The translations under genes and the position numbers were made by a program. The notes under the pieces are model-generated. The model saw nothing but the letters and a program-made list of their open reading frames with translations, did no database searches and was not told the DNA's origin. Positions 18,317 to 26,821 of a stretch of DNA of 64,000 nt are shown one piece after another. The DNA is from Sulfuricurvum sp. (lineage in GTDB: Bacteria > Campylobacterota > Campylobacteria > Campylobacterales > Sulfurimonadaceae): positions 209,796 to 273,795 of the forward strand of contig JAUYRN010000012.1 in NCBI GenBank assembly GCA_030696775.1, written 5' to 3'. Position 1 is the first letter of the stretch. Every line of letters starts with the position of its first letter.

Positions 18317-19106
18317 TACGCGACTTTCGTTGAAAAATTATTTTTTTTGCCTCATAAAAAGCAATATCAAATATAAAGTGATGTATTTCAGCACCAATTT
18401 CTTGCTCAAACATCTCTTTTATTTCCCTACAAAGTTTTCGATCTAGATTACCAAAATTAGTAAATTCACCAATCATGCGTTCTAATTGATACGATGATTC
18501 AAGTTTGATTTGCTTCCACTCTGAAAAATCTTTATACTCCCTACTCTCTTGATTTTCCAAATCTCTTAAAATACTTATTTTAAGTCCTTTCGGATTATTT
18601 ACACTATGGTCAGATAGACGAAATTCAATGTATGAATGTACTTCATCACCACCAATATAATTTAACTCTAAATTCTTATCTATAGTAAAAGCGTTTGGCA
18701 TCCCTTTATCTCCTGATTTGATGCTGTTCGCTGCACTATATTGAATCTGTTCATCTTCAGTATCTTCAATGATTTCAGGTGTTTGGTAAGCTTTTGCTTT
18801 CTGTTTGACAGCTGTTTGGCTAATTTTAGGCTTTTTTTGGTTTGATTTCTCATTTATTTTATTAGAAAAATCAATACGAGCACGACGATAATCTCCAATT
18901 GCACTCCTAAAATCTTGACACCAATCTCTAGAACTTGCTGAGGACTTTAAATCCCATTTGCGACCATATTCACGATCAGATACAGGATTATCAGTCATAT
19001 AGTCAACTGTGAATTCCAGAAAAGCTATCGCTTTTCGTCTATTTTTAAATTTAAGCTGTGTATAATAAGCTATAGGGAGTTGTGAAAATTGATGTTCGGC
19101 ACTCAT
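18306..19106 (-). CDS. Element protein of unknown function
   Basis: 266 residues, overlapping the HTH gene by 11 bases. The N-terminal ~90 residues (QLPIAYYTQLKFKNRRKAI, YGRKWDLKSSASSRDWCQDF) look like a winged-helix module of the kind seen in replication or helper proteins of phages and plasmids. The middle (90-130) is polar and probably disordered, and the C-terminal part is helical and acidic. It could be a replication initiator or accessory, but no motif proves it. Real gene by length, composition and operon position. Confidence 0.55.
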   Translation of the reverse strand: MSAEHQFSQLPIAYYTQLKFKNRRKAIAFLEFTVDYMTDNPVSDREYGRKWDLKSSASSRDWCQDFRSAIGDYRRARIDFSNKINEKSNQKKPKISQTAVKQKAKAYQTPEIIEDTEDEQIQYSAANSIKSGDKGMPNAFTIDKNLELNYIGGDEVHSYIEFRLSDHSVNNPKGLKISILRDLENQESREYKDFSEWKQIKLESSYQLERMIGEFTNFGNLDRKLCREIKEMFEQEIGAEIHHFIFDIAFYEAKKIIFQRKSRNVF

Positions 19107-19199
19107 AAAACACCTTCAAAAAGTAAAATAATACTTTTTTTGCTATAATTATTTTCAAGCATCTGCATAATAACCCGGCTAGGTAAATTTTGTCGGTGC

Positions 19200-19658
19200 T
19201 TATACATTGTTTCCTCCTGATGGTGAATAGTAAACCTTTGGTAACTTTTTATTGCGTACCGCAGACCCAAGTGCGCTCCAATATTTGTCTAGAGCAAGTA
19301 CTAGAAATTTCTCTGTATCCCCTCTAATGCTTTCAATATAATCGAGTGTTTTTTTCTGAGGGTTATAATATTTTGAAGCTTCAGGGTGCCTTACCCAGTG
19401 AGACCACAAACCAAACAAAACTCTGTGAGCTTCTTGCAAAGCTGCAAGGTTTAATTCCATTTTATGAAAACAATTTGCATATTGTGAAGCTTCAATTATG
19501 GCTTCAAAATACAATTTTACATTTTTTTCATCCGCCAACATAAGGTCATTAGCAAATATTTCAGATACCTCGGATTTTCGAATAATCCTATTTTGAAACT
19601 GCTTTTTCACAGCTTGACTTTTTGACATATACTTTCCTTTTCTAAAAAGATAATGCAT
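19200..19658 (-). CDS. Element protein of unknown function
   Basis: 152 residues, largely helical, basic at both ends (MSKSQAVKKQFQNRIIRKSEV; AVRNKKLPKVYYSP). The start may be the ATG at residue 11 (about 19628), which follows GGAAAG; the upstream ATG lacks a ribosome site. No family recognised. It lies between the putative replication-type gene and the relaxase, in the same direction. Confidence 0.5.
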   Translation of the reverse strand: MHYLFRKGKYMSKSQAVKKQFQNRIIRKSEVSEIFANDLMLADEKNVKLYFEAIIEASQYANCFHKMELNLAALQEAHRVLFGLWSHWVRHPEASKYYNPQKKTLDYIESIRGDTEKFLVLALDKYWSALGSAVRNKKLPKVYYSPSGGNNV

Positions 19659-19893
19659 ATTAACGCTTTAAGCATGTTGTTTATATTGGACAAACAATCA
19701 AAAAATAATATTCCACAAAAAGGTAATTTTTTTTTGATTATGCCTGGAAAAACAAATCTTTTACCCTTATTTTATAAACTCAAAAATACCCGATAGGTGG
19801 CTATTTATGCATTTTTTCCTCGTCTATTAAAAAGACATTATCCATTGATTTTGCCATACTTTTATTTCCTTTTTTTAAAATTTATCAGCCCAA

Positions 19894-22800
19894 TTAAAGG
19901 GCGAACATTTTGCTCTTAACAATCTCACTAACGATTGAACCATCACCTTCTTTAAAAATCAAACTGAGTGCGTGGCCTCCTTGCTGTTGAGGGTGTTGAT
20001 GGAATCCTGTAAATCGTTCAAGACTTTCATTAGCCTGCTTAAAAACTCTTCCAGATCCATCAAGGGCGAGCTCCCACCCGACCCGCTGGAGATGTCTTTT
20101 AGCATTGTGTAAATCGCATCCGTCGTTGATTGGAGATTTTCCAGCGACGTGGTGTTGCTTTGTATTTGCTGCTCCATTGGCACGATCGCTTGGGCGATTA
20201 TGTTTATTGATTGCATGATTTGATTCATCTGCAGTGACTGCTCTCGCGTTGTTGGGTCTTCTTTCATTTTGGATCCCTTGTATTGTTTTTCGAAGAGTTG
20301 AGTGCTTAGATTTCTCATCCTCTACACATATACGAAATTTGACTGCATCATTTACAAAAAACTGTAAATTTTTCTTTGCCCTTGTGATCTGAACATAGAA
20401 AGATTCGCGTGATGATCGTTGAGAATGGGCTGCAACAATTACATTTTTGGAGGTTTTTCCTTGCGCTTTGACGTCGCTGATGCAATATGAATAATCCAAA
20501 TAAGGGTATTCATTCATATCGATAGTGATAGACTTTCCCTGCTTCTTAATAGTGAGAACATCTCCGTTAATCGCTGTAATAATTCCAGTTTGACCATTTT
20601 TAACGTTCAATTGCTTATTGTTTCGTCCAAACAAAATTCGCTCACCGATAGCAATCTTCTTTTTATGCTGATTAAACACAGAAATCATGGCTGCTGATTG
20701 GGAGAGTGCAATGGTATGAATTGAAGTATCTTCTTTTTGGACGGTGATGGTGTTGGCTTTTTTGTCGGTACTTACGATGACCCCCTGTTCTCCATTTTTA
20801 CCAATAATCCCTTGCCTATTAGCAATAATCATTTGTCCCAGTGCGTAGTTTTGAGCAAAAAGTTTATCGACATCGTTTATGTCAACTGAGCTGAGGATAT
20901 TGAGTAGTCGTTCATCCTTAATTGCACCGGTTTCAAGCATCTTATGACGCACCAAGTGATTGAGTGCGTTACGTTCCTTGTTTGTGCTGGCAATCATCAA
21001 AGTCTCATTTTGATTGCTTTTCAAATACGCTGCTGCAATTGCATTGAGTCGCATTTCATCATCTTCAATGGATTGAACCATATTGTATTTGTTAATTATG
21101 TCAAACGCTTTGGTATAGTCAAGATGCATATTGATGGACGCTACGGCATTAATTAATGATTCTTCTGTTTGGCGCATTACTTCAGGCATATGGGAAAATT
21201 CCATAGCTTGTAGCTGCTTCAGATCAGTAAAGATTGTGCCTGCACTTATTGATTGATACTGTTTAATATCACCGACCAAGACGATTTGAGCGTTTTCAGA
21301 CAGTGCTCGATCGATGACTTGATTTAGGAGTTTGCTACCAACCATTGAGGCTTCGTCGATTATCCAAATTTTCTTTTTATTGCTAATGTTTGGTGTGGAG
21401 TTGGAGGCTAAAAAACCGTGGATTGTTGTGGATTTTATTCCGCTTTCTTTCTCAAGTTCATCAGCTGCTGCGCCTGTGAATGCAACTCCTTGAAACTCTA
21501 TTTCATCAGATGCAATCTTTTTTGCCCACTTGAGCATAAAAGTTTTACCACTACCTGCATTGCCCTGTATTCCTATGTATTGATCAGATGTTGTGAGGAT
21601 ATGAGTTAATGCTTCTTGCTGACCGATTGTTAGGCCTTTGTCACTGATAGCTATAGTGATTTCATCCTCGGTATAAATAGGTTCAAAAGTATTTTTACCT
21701 TGCATTATTTTTTGAATGATGTCGTTTTCAAGCTTGTAGAATGCATTGGTGGTGATAGAAGTATCAGTGAATCGGATTAGGTCCTGATGTTTATCTATTG
21801 CAGTTTCAATCTCGGCAATCTGTATGGTTTTATTATTGCCATGTGTGAGGCTCAATACTGCTTTGAGGAGATCTTCGTAGGAAAAACACGCTTGCTTCTC
21901 ATTGAGCGCACCGGCTGCCTCTGTAACAATGGCGTTTAGCTCGTTTTTTGTAATAAAAACTGTACGCGCAGAAGGGTTTAAATAGCTTTCTAATTGATCG
22001 GTATCAAAGCCAAATCGCTCTTCAACGTCTGCTACAAATTCTGTGAGTATCTCATCAATGTTTCGCTTGCTTTTTTGAGGGCGATGTAAGCGCTTTATGG
22101 GCTCTTTCTCAGCATAGGTTAACTCACGTCCCAGTTTCTCTTCATGGAGCTTGTAGGCCTTTTCAATGCTCTTGGTTCGTGAGCTATAGTACTCAGTGAT
22201 GATAGGGTTGAAACCTTTGATGCCAAAGGTTCCTTTTTTATAATCGGTGATTTGCGTTTGAAGTCCGATTTTATGAAGCTCAAGAGCTAAATTAGTATGC
22301 CAAATTTGATGAAAGAGGTCTTGGTTTTTAAAGATGCGGAAGTTTTCTAAAGCGCGATGTTCTCCATTTTTATCAATAACCATATTATAGATGAAATTGT
22401 GAGTGTGAAAATGCATTTCATCCAACCTGTTAATTTGATGATCGAACGCAGCAGCGATAAGATTGCCAGATTTAGTGAACTTTGTTTGCTTGTTTTTAGT
22501 GATTCGGCAACCAGCGTACCTCTCGATAAAAGCCAAAGTATTGGCAACTGCTGTGTCGTGAGCGGTTTGGAGTTTTTGGGCTAGAGGATGATTTTTACTT
22601 TGTGCATAACCGCGCATAATTGAGACGTCTTTAGGATCTGCCATGGTGATGTCGAACCCTGCAACGTGTTTCTCGCCAGCTCCTTGAGCGACCAGTTGCT
22701 CTGAGCCATATTGACCATTACAGAGCATTGTGTGCAGTTGATAGCTGTCTGGCGTGATAGGTGTTTTATTGAGTCCCATAATGAGGGCAGCCTTCCCATG

Positions 22801-22902
22801 AAAGTAACCCAATGTTTGAGAACTACCAAGATAATAATTCATGTCTTTTTGAAAATACTGATCAGCTTGATCTGCAACTTGTGGTTCTGACATTGTGAGC
22901 AT
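19894..22902 (-). CDS. traI: MobF-family conjugative relaxase-helicase (TraI/TrwC-like)
   Basis: 1002 residues. The N-terminal relaxase domain (about 1-300) has the catalytic tyrosines near YFQKDMNYYLGSS, and the three-histidine metal motif HFHTHNF at about residue 163. It nicks one strand at oriT and stays bound to it. The middle has a superfamily-1 RecD/TraI helicase with Walker A GNAGSGKT, Walker B WIIDEASM and C-terminal QITRAKKNL. AGGAG lies 7 bases before the ATG at 22902. The last ~125 residues are of odd, low-complexity composition because a second gene (19959-20267) overlaps them in another frame. Defines the element as mobilizable. Confidence 0.95.
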   Translation of the reverse strand: MLTMSEPQVADQADQYFQKDMNYYLGSSQTLGYFHGKAALIMGLNKTPITPDSYQLHTMLCNGQYGSEQLVAQGAGEKHVAGFDITMADPKDVSIMRGYAQSKNHPLAQKLQTAHDTAVANTLAFIERYAGCRITKNKQTKFTKSGNLIAAAFDHQINRLDEMHFHTHNFIYNMVIDKNGEHRALENFRIFKNQDLFHQIWHTNLALELHKIGLQTQITDYKKGTFGIKGFNPIITEYYSSRTKSIEKAYKLHEEKLGRELTYAEKEPIKRLHRPQKSKRNIDEILTEFVADVEERFGFDTDQLESYLNPSARTVFITKNELNAIVTEAAGALNEKQACFSYEDLLKAVLSLTHGNNKTIQIAEIETAIDKHQDLIRFTDTSITTNAFYKLENDIIQKIMQGKNTFEPIYTEDEITIAISDKGLTIGQQEALTHILTTSDQYIGIQGNAGSGKTFMLKWAKKIASDEIEFQGVAFTGAAADELEKESGIKSTTIHGFLASNSTPNISNKKKIWIIDEASMVGSKLLNQVIDRALSENAQIVLVGDIKQYQSISAGTIFTDLKQLQAMEFSHMPEVMRQTEESLINAVASINMHLDYTKAFDIINKYNMVQSIEDDEMRLNAIAAAYLKSNQNETLMIASTNKERNALNHLVRHKMLETGAIKDERLLNILSSVDINDVDKLFAQNYALGQMIIANRQGIIGKNGEQGVIVSTDKKANTITVQKEDTSIHTIALSQSAAMISVFNQHKKKIAIGERILFGRNNKQLNVKNGQTGIITAINGDVLTIKKQGKSITIDMNEYPYLDYSYCISDVKAQGKTSKNVIVAAHSQRSSRESFYVQITRAKKNLQFFVNDAVKFRICVEDEKSKHSTLRKTIQGIQNERRPNNARAVTADESNHAINKHNRPSDRANGAANTKQHHVAGKSPINDGCDLHNAKRHLQRVGWELALDGSGRVFKQANESLERFTGFHQHPQQQGGHALSLIFKEGDGSIVSEIVKSKMFAL
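19959..20267 (-). CDS. Gene nested in the 3' end of traI, coiled-coil protein
   Basis: 102 residues from the ATG at 20267, which has AAGGG 7 bases upstream; the frame opens further to 20318. It overlaps the relaxase gene in a different frame. The product is a regular helical, Gln/Ile/Leu-rich protein (LQMNQIMQSINIIAQAIVPM, LEDLQSTTDA-type repeats, LEEFLSRLMKVLNDLQDSI) predicted to form coiled coils, far more protein-like than the relaxase frame in the same bases. A motif shared with the promoters of traI and the traM-like gene lies just upstream (20329-20337). Precedent: mobB inside mobA of IncQ plasmids. Its role may be relaxosome assembly. Confidence 0.6.
   Translation of the reverse strand: MKEDPTTREQSLQMNQIMQSINIIAQAIVPMEQQIQSNTTSLENLQSTTDAIYTMLKDISSGSGGSSPLMDLEEFLSRLMKVLNDLQDSINTLNSKEATHSV
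20329..20337 (-). promoter_or_regulatory. TTTCGTATA motif upstream of the nested gene
   Basis: Third copy of the TTTCGTATA element, here inside traI and 62 bases upstream of the nested gene's ATG. Beyond the core it shares the flank CAAATTTCGTATA and a TGCA 6-7 bases further upstream with the copy at 25011-25028. Supports independent expression of the nested gene. Confidence 0.35.
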
Positions 22903-23176
22903 ATTAATCTCCTGTGTTGCTTTGAGGAATTACTCCCCTTACCTCTATACGAAAAAAGGATGCACGATTTGAAGGTTTTGGCTCTTTCTCTTAAAAAAAC
23001 AGCACAGTCCGCAGGACTTGCGTGGGGTCTGGGGTCTTAAAGAGTTGAAAAATACGAGCAATACTTGCCAATGCTTTGTGAATGTATTGAAAGCAGGTGA
23101 AAAAGCATTGAGGCAGATTGAATATACTTGAATCTAATTGAAAGACATTGAAATACGGTAGAAATGGATTGCGGGA
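22903..23176. other. Candidate origin of transfer (oriT) region
   Basis: 274 bases without a gene, between the relaxase and the traK-like gene, the position of oriT in IncP-type mobility regions. It holds an inverted repeat AGTCC-GCA-GGACT (23006-23018), followed directly by a G-rich direct repeat GGGGTCT-GGGGTCT (23024-23037), and then a run of (A/G)TTGA(A) or GTGA words at 23087, 23097, 23108, 23118, 23128, 23138 and 23148, that is every 10-11 bases. The hairpin plus nearby G-rich tract resembles a nic region and the phased repeats a site for accessory proteins or bent DNA. The exact nick site cannot be named from sequence. Confidence 0.5.
22937..22954 (-). promoter_or_regulatory. Shared promoter/operator motif upstream of traI
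   Basis: On the minus strand TTTCGTATAGAGGTAAGG, 35 bases before the traI ATG. It matches 17 of 18 bases of the copy at 25011-25028 in front of the traM-like gene. TATAGA within it could be a -10 box. Likely the same promoter or regulator site drives both transfer operons. Confidence 0.45.
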
Positions 23177-23497
23177 TCAGCTCCCCCGCATTCCCTGCTT
23201 CAATTCAGAAAATCCGCTTTTAAATGGAGCTTTCGACGTATCAGTCTCATTTTTTTGCATTTTAGCAGTGCTATCAGCATTTTTTTTCAGATATCTGGAT
23301 AAGTTTTGATGTGATGTTTTACATCCTAATGCCGAGAGTAGCTCTGTAATGGCTTGCTGAGTATAGCCCTCATTGATTTTTTGACGTATCTGTGCGTCAT
23401 AATTGCCAAGCCGGCTGCGTGAGCGGCTTGGAGTGTGGGTTTGTTCCCACTCACGTATAATTGCTTCTTGATCGTCATTTAAAACATTGGCTTTCAT
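23177..23497 (-). CDS. TraK-like small DNA-binding mobilization protein
   Basis: 106 residues, basic. The central part DAQIRQKINEGYTQQAITELLSALGCKTSHQNLSRYLKK is a helix-turn-helix-like segment common to small oriT-binding proteins encoded beside ParA-like TraL in IncP, IncW-like and related mobility regions. In RP4 the order is oriT-traK-traL-traM; the same order is seen here next to the candidate oriT. Name by synteny and composition, not by proven homology. Confidence 0.6.
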   Translation of the reverse strand: MKANVLNDDQEAIIREWEQTHTPSRSRSRLGNYDAQIRQKINEGYTQQAITELLSALGCKTSHQNLSRYLKKNADSTAKMQKNETDTSKAPFKSGFSELKQGMRGS

Positions 23498-23506
23498 GAT
23501 TAGTTC

Positions 23507-24298
23507 CTACAGACCAAGAATGTTTTGAGAAGCAATGTTTTGATAAAACTCATAAGCCTTACGCAATTCATCCCATATTTTCCAATTTCTGGAATAAATT
23601 GTTTTTCCGAATTCACCGGTCTCCTTTGCTTTTTCCATTGCTAATTTGGACAATATCAATTTCATCTCATCTCTGTGGATGGACCCTTCTTTTATGAAAT
23701 CACCTAGCAACATATTATCGCGCTGGGCGTGGTCAAAGTATGGATTGTCCATAATAAAATATATGTTATCAACTCTTTCGAGAATCGATTCGTCTCCTTT
23801 TATTTTCAATGCTTTATCGCCAAATATATCATTAGCACCACAATCATCTTTAGTCCAACCCTTAGTTCGATTGACAATAAGATTTGCCCTTCCGCCAGCA
23901 GCTTCGATCATATCAATTGTTCCCATCGCATTTGTGATTTGAGCCTCTTTGCCCTCAACAGGCACGTAGTAGCGGACAATTTCACCCGAATTGGCCAAGG
24001 CATGTAATACTTCATCCGTATCACGACCTCCTCCGATATCGACGATCACTTCTTTATTTTCAACAATCGATTCATATATCACTTCTCCGATCGCTGCAAC
24101 TGTGTAATCCAATGTAAGGGTTTGTCCCCTTCCATCTAATATCTCTGAATTGTGAAAAACTTCTGTGGTCAAATTTTTCTCATCGAGTTCGTACATAGCA
24201 AAATCACGTCCTAAACGTGCTGCTTCGCTGCATAATACGTGGAAGGCGATAGTTGACTTTCCGGTTCCTCCCTTGGTATTGGTTACTGCGTGAATCAT
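23507..24298 (-). CDS. ParA-family ATPase of the transfer region (TraL-like)
   Basis: 263 residues. Deviant Walker A at the N terminus (TNTKGGTGKSTIAFH), a Walker A' VIVDIGGGRDTDE where the partner loop is, and a basic C terminus. ParA/MinD ATPases position DNA or proteins; in mobility regions the TraL type stands between traK and traM and aids transfer or stability. It overlaps the upstream gene by 4 bases and precedes the traK-like gene by 9 bases. No ParB is present, so classical partitioning is less likely than a TraL or StbB role. Confidence 0.85.
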   Translation of the reverse strand: MIHAVTNTKGGTGKSTIAFHVLCSEAARLGRDFAMYELDEKNLTTEVFHNSEILDGRGQTLTLDYTVAAIGEVIYESIVENKEVIVDIGGGRDTDEVLHALANSGEIVRYYVPVEGKEAQITNAMGTIDMIEAAGGRANLIVNRTKGWTKDDCGANDIFGDKALKIKGDESILERVDNIYFIMDNPYFDHAQRDNMLLGDFIKEGSIHRDEMKLILSKLAMEKAKETGEFGKTIYSRNWKIWDELRKAYEFYQNIASQNILGL

Positions 24299-24969
24299 TG
24301 GTTTTCTCCTGTTTTGGTATTTGTGTTATTTGAAGTATGATAGAGAGCGTTGTAGTCGACACGGACTTTAAGTGTATCGATAGAGCTTGATTCGATACGA
24401 AGTGCTTGATCTTGAACCATCTGTAGCAATACAGACTGTTCTGATGTCGCGAAGTACGGTGTTGGTAGCCAAGTGACGAAGCTAAGCAAATACAAGGTTA
24501 CTGCGCCTGCAACAAATCCTCCTCCAGCAACCGCCGCGACAAGCTTCCTATTAATACTGGGGATCTCTTCCGCATCTCTAGCCAATGCATCAATCCGAGA
24601 ATGGACTTCATCTAAAAGATCATTTGTTTTTTCAATAGCAAGATCCGACTTTTTGTGCGCATCATTGGCTGATTGTATATATTTACCAATTCGCTCCATC
24701 GAATTCACTACTGCAGTCATTTTTCTAAAAAGAATTTCCTCAAAGCTTTTATCCATACTTGAATAATCAAATCCAAGCATCGCTCCTTCAATCTTATACA
24801 TTCCATGTTTCATGGAGTCATCAAAACGTTTTGACGCGTTTTCAAGACGTCCTATTAAACGTTCCGAATCCGGAAAACGTTCATGTAATTGCCTAAGAGC
24901 AATAATCAGATACTCTACTTGATTGGTGAGATCTTGAATGTCTCCAACAGTCATCTTTTCTAAGCTCAT
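24295..24969 (-). CDS. TraM-like membrane-anchored coiled-coil protein
   Basis: 224 residues. Residues 1-150 are helical, coiled-coil-like (VEYLIIALRQLHERF, EKTNDLLDEVHSRIDALARDAEEI). A Gly/Ala-rich membrane segment follows at about 156-176 (LVAAVAGGGFVAGAVTLYLLSF), then a short C-terminal domain. It is cotranscribed with the ParA-like gene (4-base overlap). By position it corresponds to traM of IncP-type regions and may tether the relaxosome to the membrane. The homology is not established. Confidence 0.6.
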   Translation of the reverse strand: MSLEKMTVGDIQDLTNQVEYLIIALRQLHERFPDSERLIGRLENASKRFDDSMKHGMYKIEGAMLGFDYSSMDKSFEEILFRKMTAVVNSMERIGKYIQSANDAHKKSDLAIEKTNDLLDEVHSRIDALARDAEEIPSINRKLVAAVAGGGFVAGAVTLYLLSFVTWLPTPYFATSEQSVLLQMVQDQALRIESSSIDTLKVRVDYNALYHTSNNTNTKTGENQ

Positions 24970-25010
24970 AGTTACTCCTCGTATAAATGTTTGGAATGGT
25001 TTTAATCACT

Positions 25011-25028
25011 CCTTACCTGTATACGAAA
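25011..25028 (-). promoter_or_regulatory. Shared promoter/operator motif upstream of the traM-like gene
   Basis: On the minus strand TTTCGTATACAGGTAAGG, 42 bases before the ATG at 24969 and nearly identical to the traI site at 22937-22954. TATACA may be the -10 box. Confidence 0.45.
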
Positions 25029-25082
25029 TTTGTTTGCATGAAATTGGAAAATGGGTTGAATTTTTGTGATTTGGTTGGGGAA

Positions 25083-25405
25083 TTAGTGAAATTTGTTTGA
25101 ATGATTTGAAAAAGAAGCTAAAAATATCAATCTACTCTTAGTTACAATATGAGAATATTTTAGATGGAGCCGTCGATACCATCCACCCTTTACCCCTTCA
25201 AAGTAATCCAAAAATGCTTCGTCTTCTTCGGTTATCGTCCAGATACACTCGAAGCTGTATCAGGAACGATTGAGGCAACACCACGGGTATTGATAATAAA
25301 ATGATATCCTTTAAGCTCCCCTACTTCGATGAATTTGGCACGAGGACAGCGCTCAAACATTTTATCTAAATCCATATTCGCACCATAGTAAAAATAATGC
25401 TTCAC
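25083..25405 (-). pseudogene. Frameshifted gamma-glutamylcyclotransferase-like (AIG2-type) gene
   Basis: From a GTG overlapping the stop of the upstream gene, the first frame reads MKHYFYYGANMDLDKMFERC and continues to FIINTRGVASIVPDTASS, which matches the family start YFaYGSNM...GY.f..N.RGVA.I.P. It then hits a stop at about 25248. A second frame takes over with IWTITEEDEAFLDYFEG and VKGGWYRRLHLK, the family's usual next block. One short indel near 25250-25262 would join them. The C-terminal end beyond RRLHLK also looks altered. The protein is probably not made, unless a sequencing error is responsible. Confidence 0.65.
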
Positions 25406-25944
25406 TCATTGTCCTTTTTAATCCTTGGCTCAGATGATAGGATATTTTTAACAATATCTCCTCCAGTGTCTCGCAGGATATTAGCCGCCGCATAGTCAAT
25501 TGCTTCTTGTCTTGTCATCGGGGTTGGCAGTATGGTAATTGAGATGGCATTATCGATCAAAGCATTTCCCATGATCTGACAGTAATAGGCAATGCAAGGA
25601 GTACTGTTTAATAGATCTTGATGTTGAATTAATGCTTTAGGCGCTCGGGTAAAGAGAAACACATCAAACTCTCCCTGAAGGATTTCAAACACATAAGTTG
25701 AATTGAGCGTATACAGTGTCAACCTCTTCCCATCAAGCGCATAGTCTTTCAACATACTGGTGCGAAACGTCTCATCACGATCTCTTCCATACCAGTAGGC
25801 TTGGGTATTCACATACAACGATCCCGTGATACCCTGATAATGAGACATACCATGGTTAGTGGTGGAGCGTAAAACAGCACGGAGTTCTCCCTCGCGAAGC
25901 TGTGAATCAAGCGTTTTATTGGTGTATTTCGTTGGTTTATTCAT
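25402..25944 (-). CDS. Element protein of unknown function
   Basis: 180 residues from the ATG at 25944, which has AGGA 9 bases before it; the frame is open to 25974. The protein has mixed alpha/beta composition (GELRAVLRSTTNHGMSHYQG, SLYVNTQAYWYGRDR, LTLYTLNSTYVFEILQGEFDVFLF). No family is recognised. It overlaps the metallophosphoesterase upstream by 8 bases and the degenerate cyclotransferase gene downstream by 4, so all three belonged to one transcript. Confidence 0.6.
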   Translation of the reverse strand: MNKPTKYTNKTLDSQLREGELRAVLRSTTNHGMSHYQGITGSLYVNTQAYWYGRDRDETFRTSMLKDYALDGKRLTLYTLNSTYVFEILQGEFDVFLFTRAPKALIQHQDLLNSTPCIAYYCQIMGNALIDNAISITILPTPMTRQEAIDYAAANILRDTGGDIVKNILSSEPRIKKDNE

Positions 25945-26821
25945 TGGTAGTTCCTGCTGATATTTTTTTAGCAATCTCTATTCTCTTGTCTTTCACATTC
26001 CTATTTTCCCCAGGGTAGCCAAGAGGATTGACGATCATCTGAACACCATACCATTCATAATCATTCGCGGTATGGGTATGACCGTAGATCCATACTTTTG
26101 CTGTGGTAGTGCTGACGTATTTCTCACCATCATAGGTGAAGAATGACGTTGAATCATCCTTTCGATAATGTTGATCCGGAATGTGTTCAGGCTTGATTGA
26201 GGGGCTTATATGAGTGATCATCACATCGCACTCTTGATACGTTGCCTCGATCTTTGGTTTCTCTATTTCCCACAGTTCATCGAAGTGTTTTAGATTGGGC
26301 ATATAGGCTGCGTCGTTCATCACATACTTCCATGATCTGCGAACATCATCGATACTGCTCTTAAAATGGGGGTTAAGATTATGCAGCTTATATTGGCCGT
26401 CATACCACGAATCACACCCGCCAAATCGAACTCCCTCGATCTCTACAACAGTACCATTCAAACAATGAACCCCATCGATTGAATTGAGCATCTCCCTCAT
26501 CTCTTGGGCACGGTTATAGCTGTTCATATCATAATCATCCAAGGCTATTCGATTGATAAGATAGTAATCGTGATTGCCCAACACGCAGACAATATTTTTA
26601 AAATACAGTTCCCGCAAAAATCCGATGATCTTTGCGCTCTCTGCGTTGTAATGCCCCAAGTCTCCCGCGATAACCAAGACATCAGAAGGCTCAACCTTTA
26701 CACCCTCCACTATTGGAGTGAATATTGGATCAAAAAACTTTTGTACTTCTTCTTTGGTTTGTTTAAACGACTTGAAATAAAAATCCAAATGAAGATCAGA
26801 TAGAATCGATACGGTTAACAT
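25937..26821 (-). CDS. Calcineurin-like metallophosphoesterase (copy 1)
   Basis: 294 residues with all metallophosphoesterase motifs in order: SDLHLDFYF (D-x-H), GDLGHYNA (GD), LGNHDYYL (GNHD), MITHISP (H) and YGHTHTAND (GHxH). Two metal ions at this site hydrolyse phosphoesters; the substrate is unknown. It is a paralog of the gene immediately upstream (26815-27777), overlapping it by 7 bases, with the same DFYF and GHYNA words, so the pair arose by tandem duplication followed by divergence. Confidence 0.88.
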   Translation of the reverse strand: MLTVSILSDLHLDFYFKSFKQTKEEVQKFFDPIFTPIVEGVKVEPSDVLVIAGDLGHYNAESAKIIGFLRELYFKNIVCVLGNHDYYLINRIALDDYDMNSYNRAQEMREMLNSIDGVHCLNGTVVEIEGVRFGGCDSWYDGQYKLHNLNPHFKSSIDDVRRSWKYVMNDAAYMPNLKHFDELWEIEKPKIEATYQECDVMITHISPSIKPEHIPDQHYRKDDSTSFFTYDGEKYVSTTTAKVWIYGHTHTANDYEWYGVQMIVNPLGYPGENRNVKDKRIEIAKKISAGTTNE

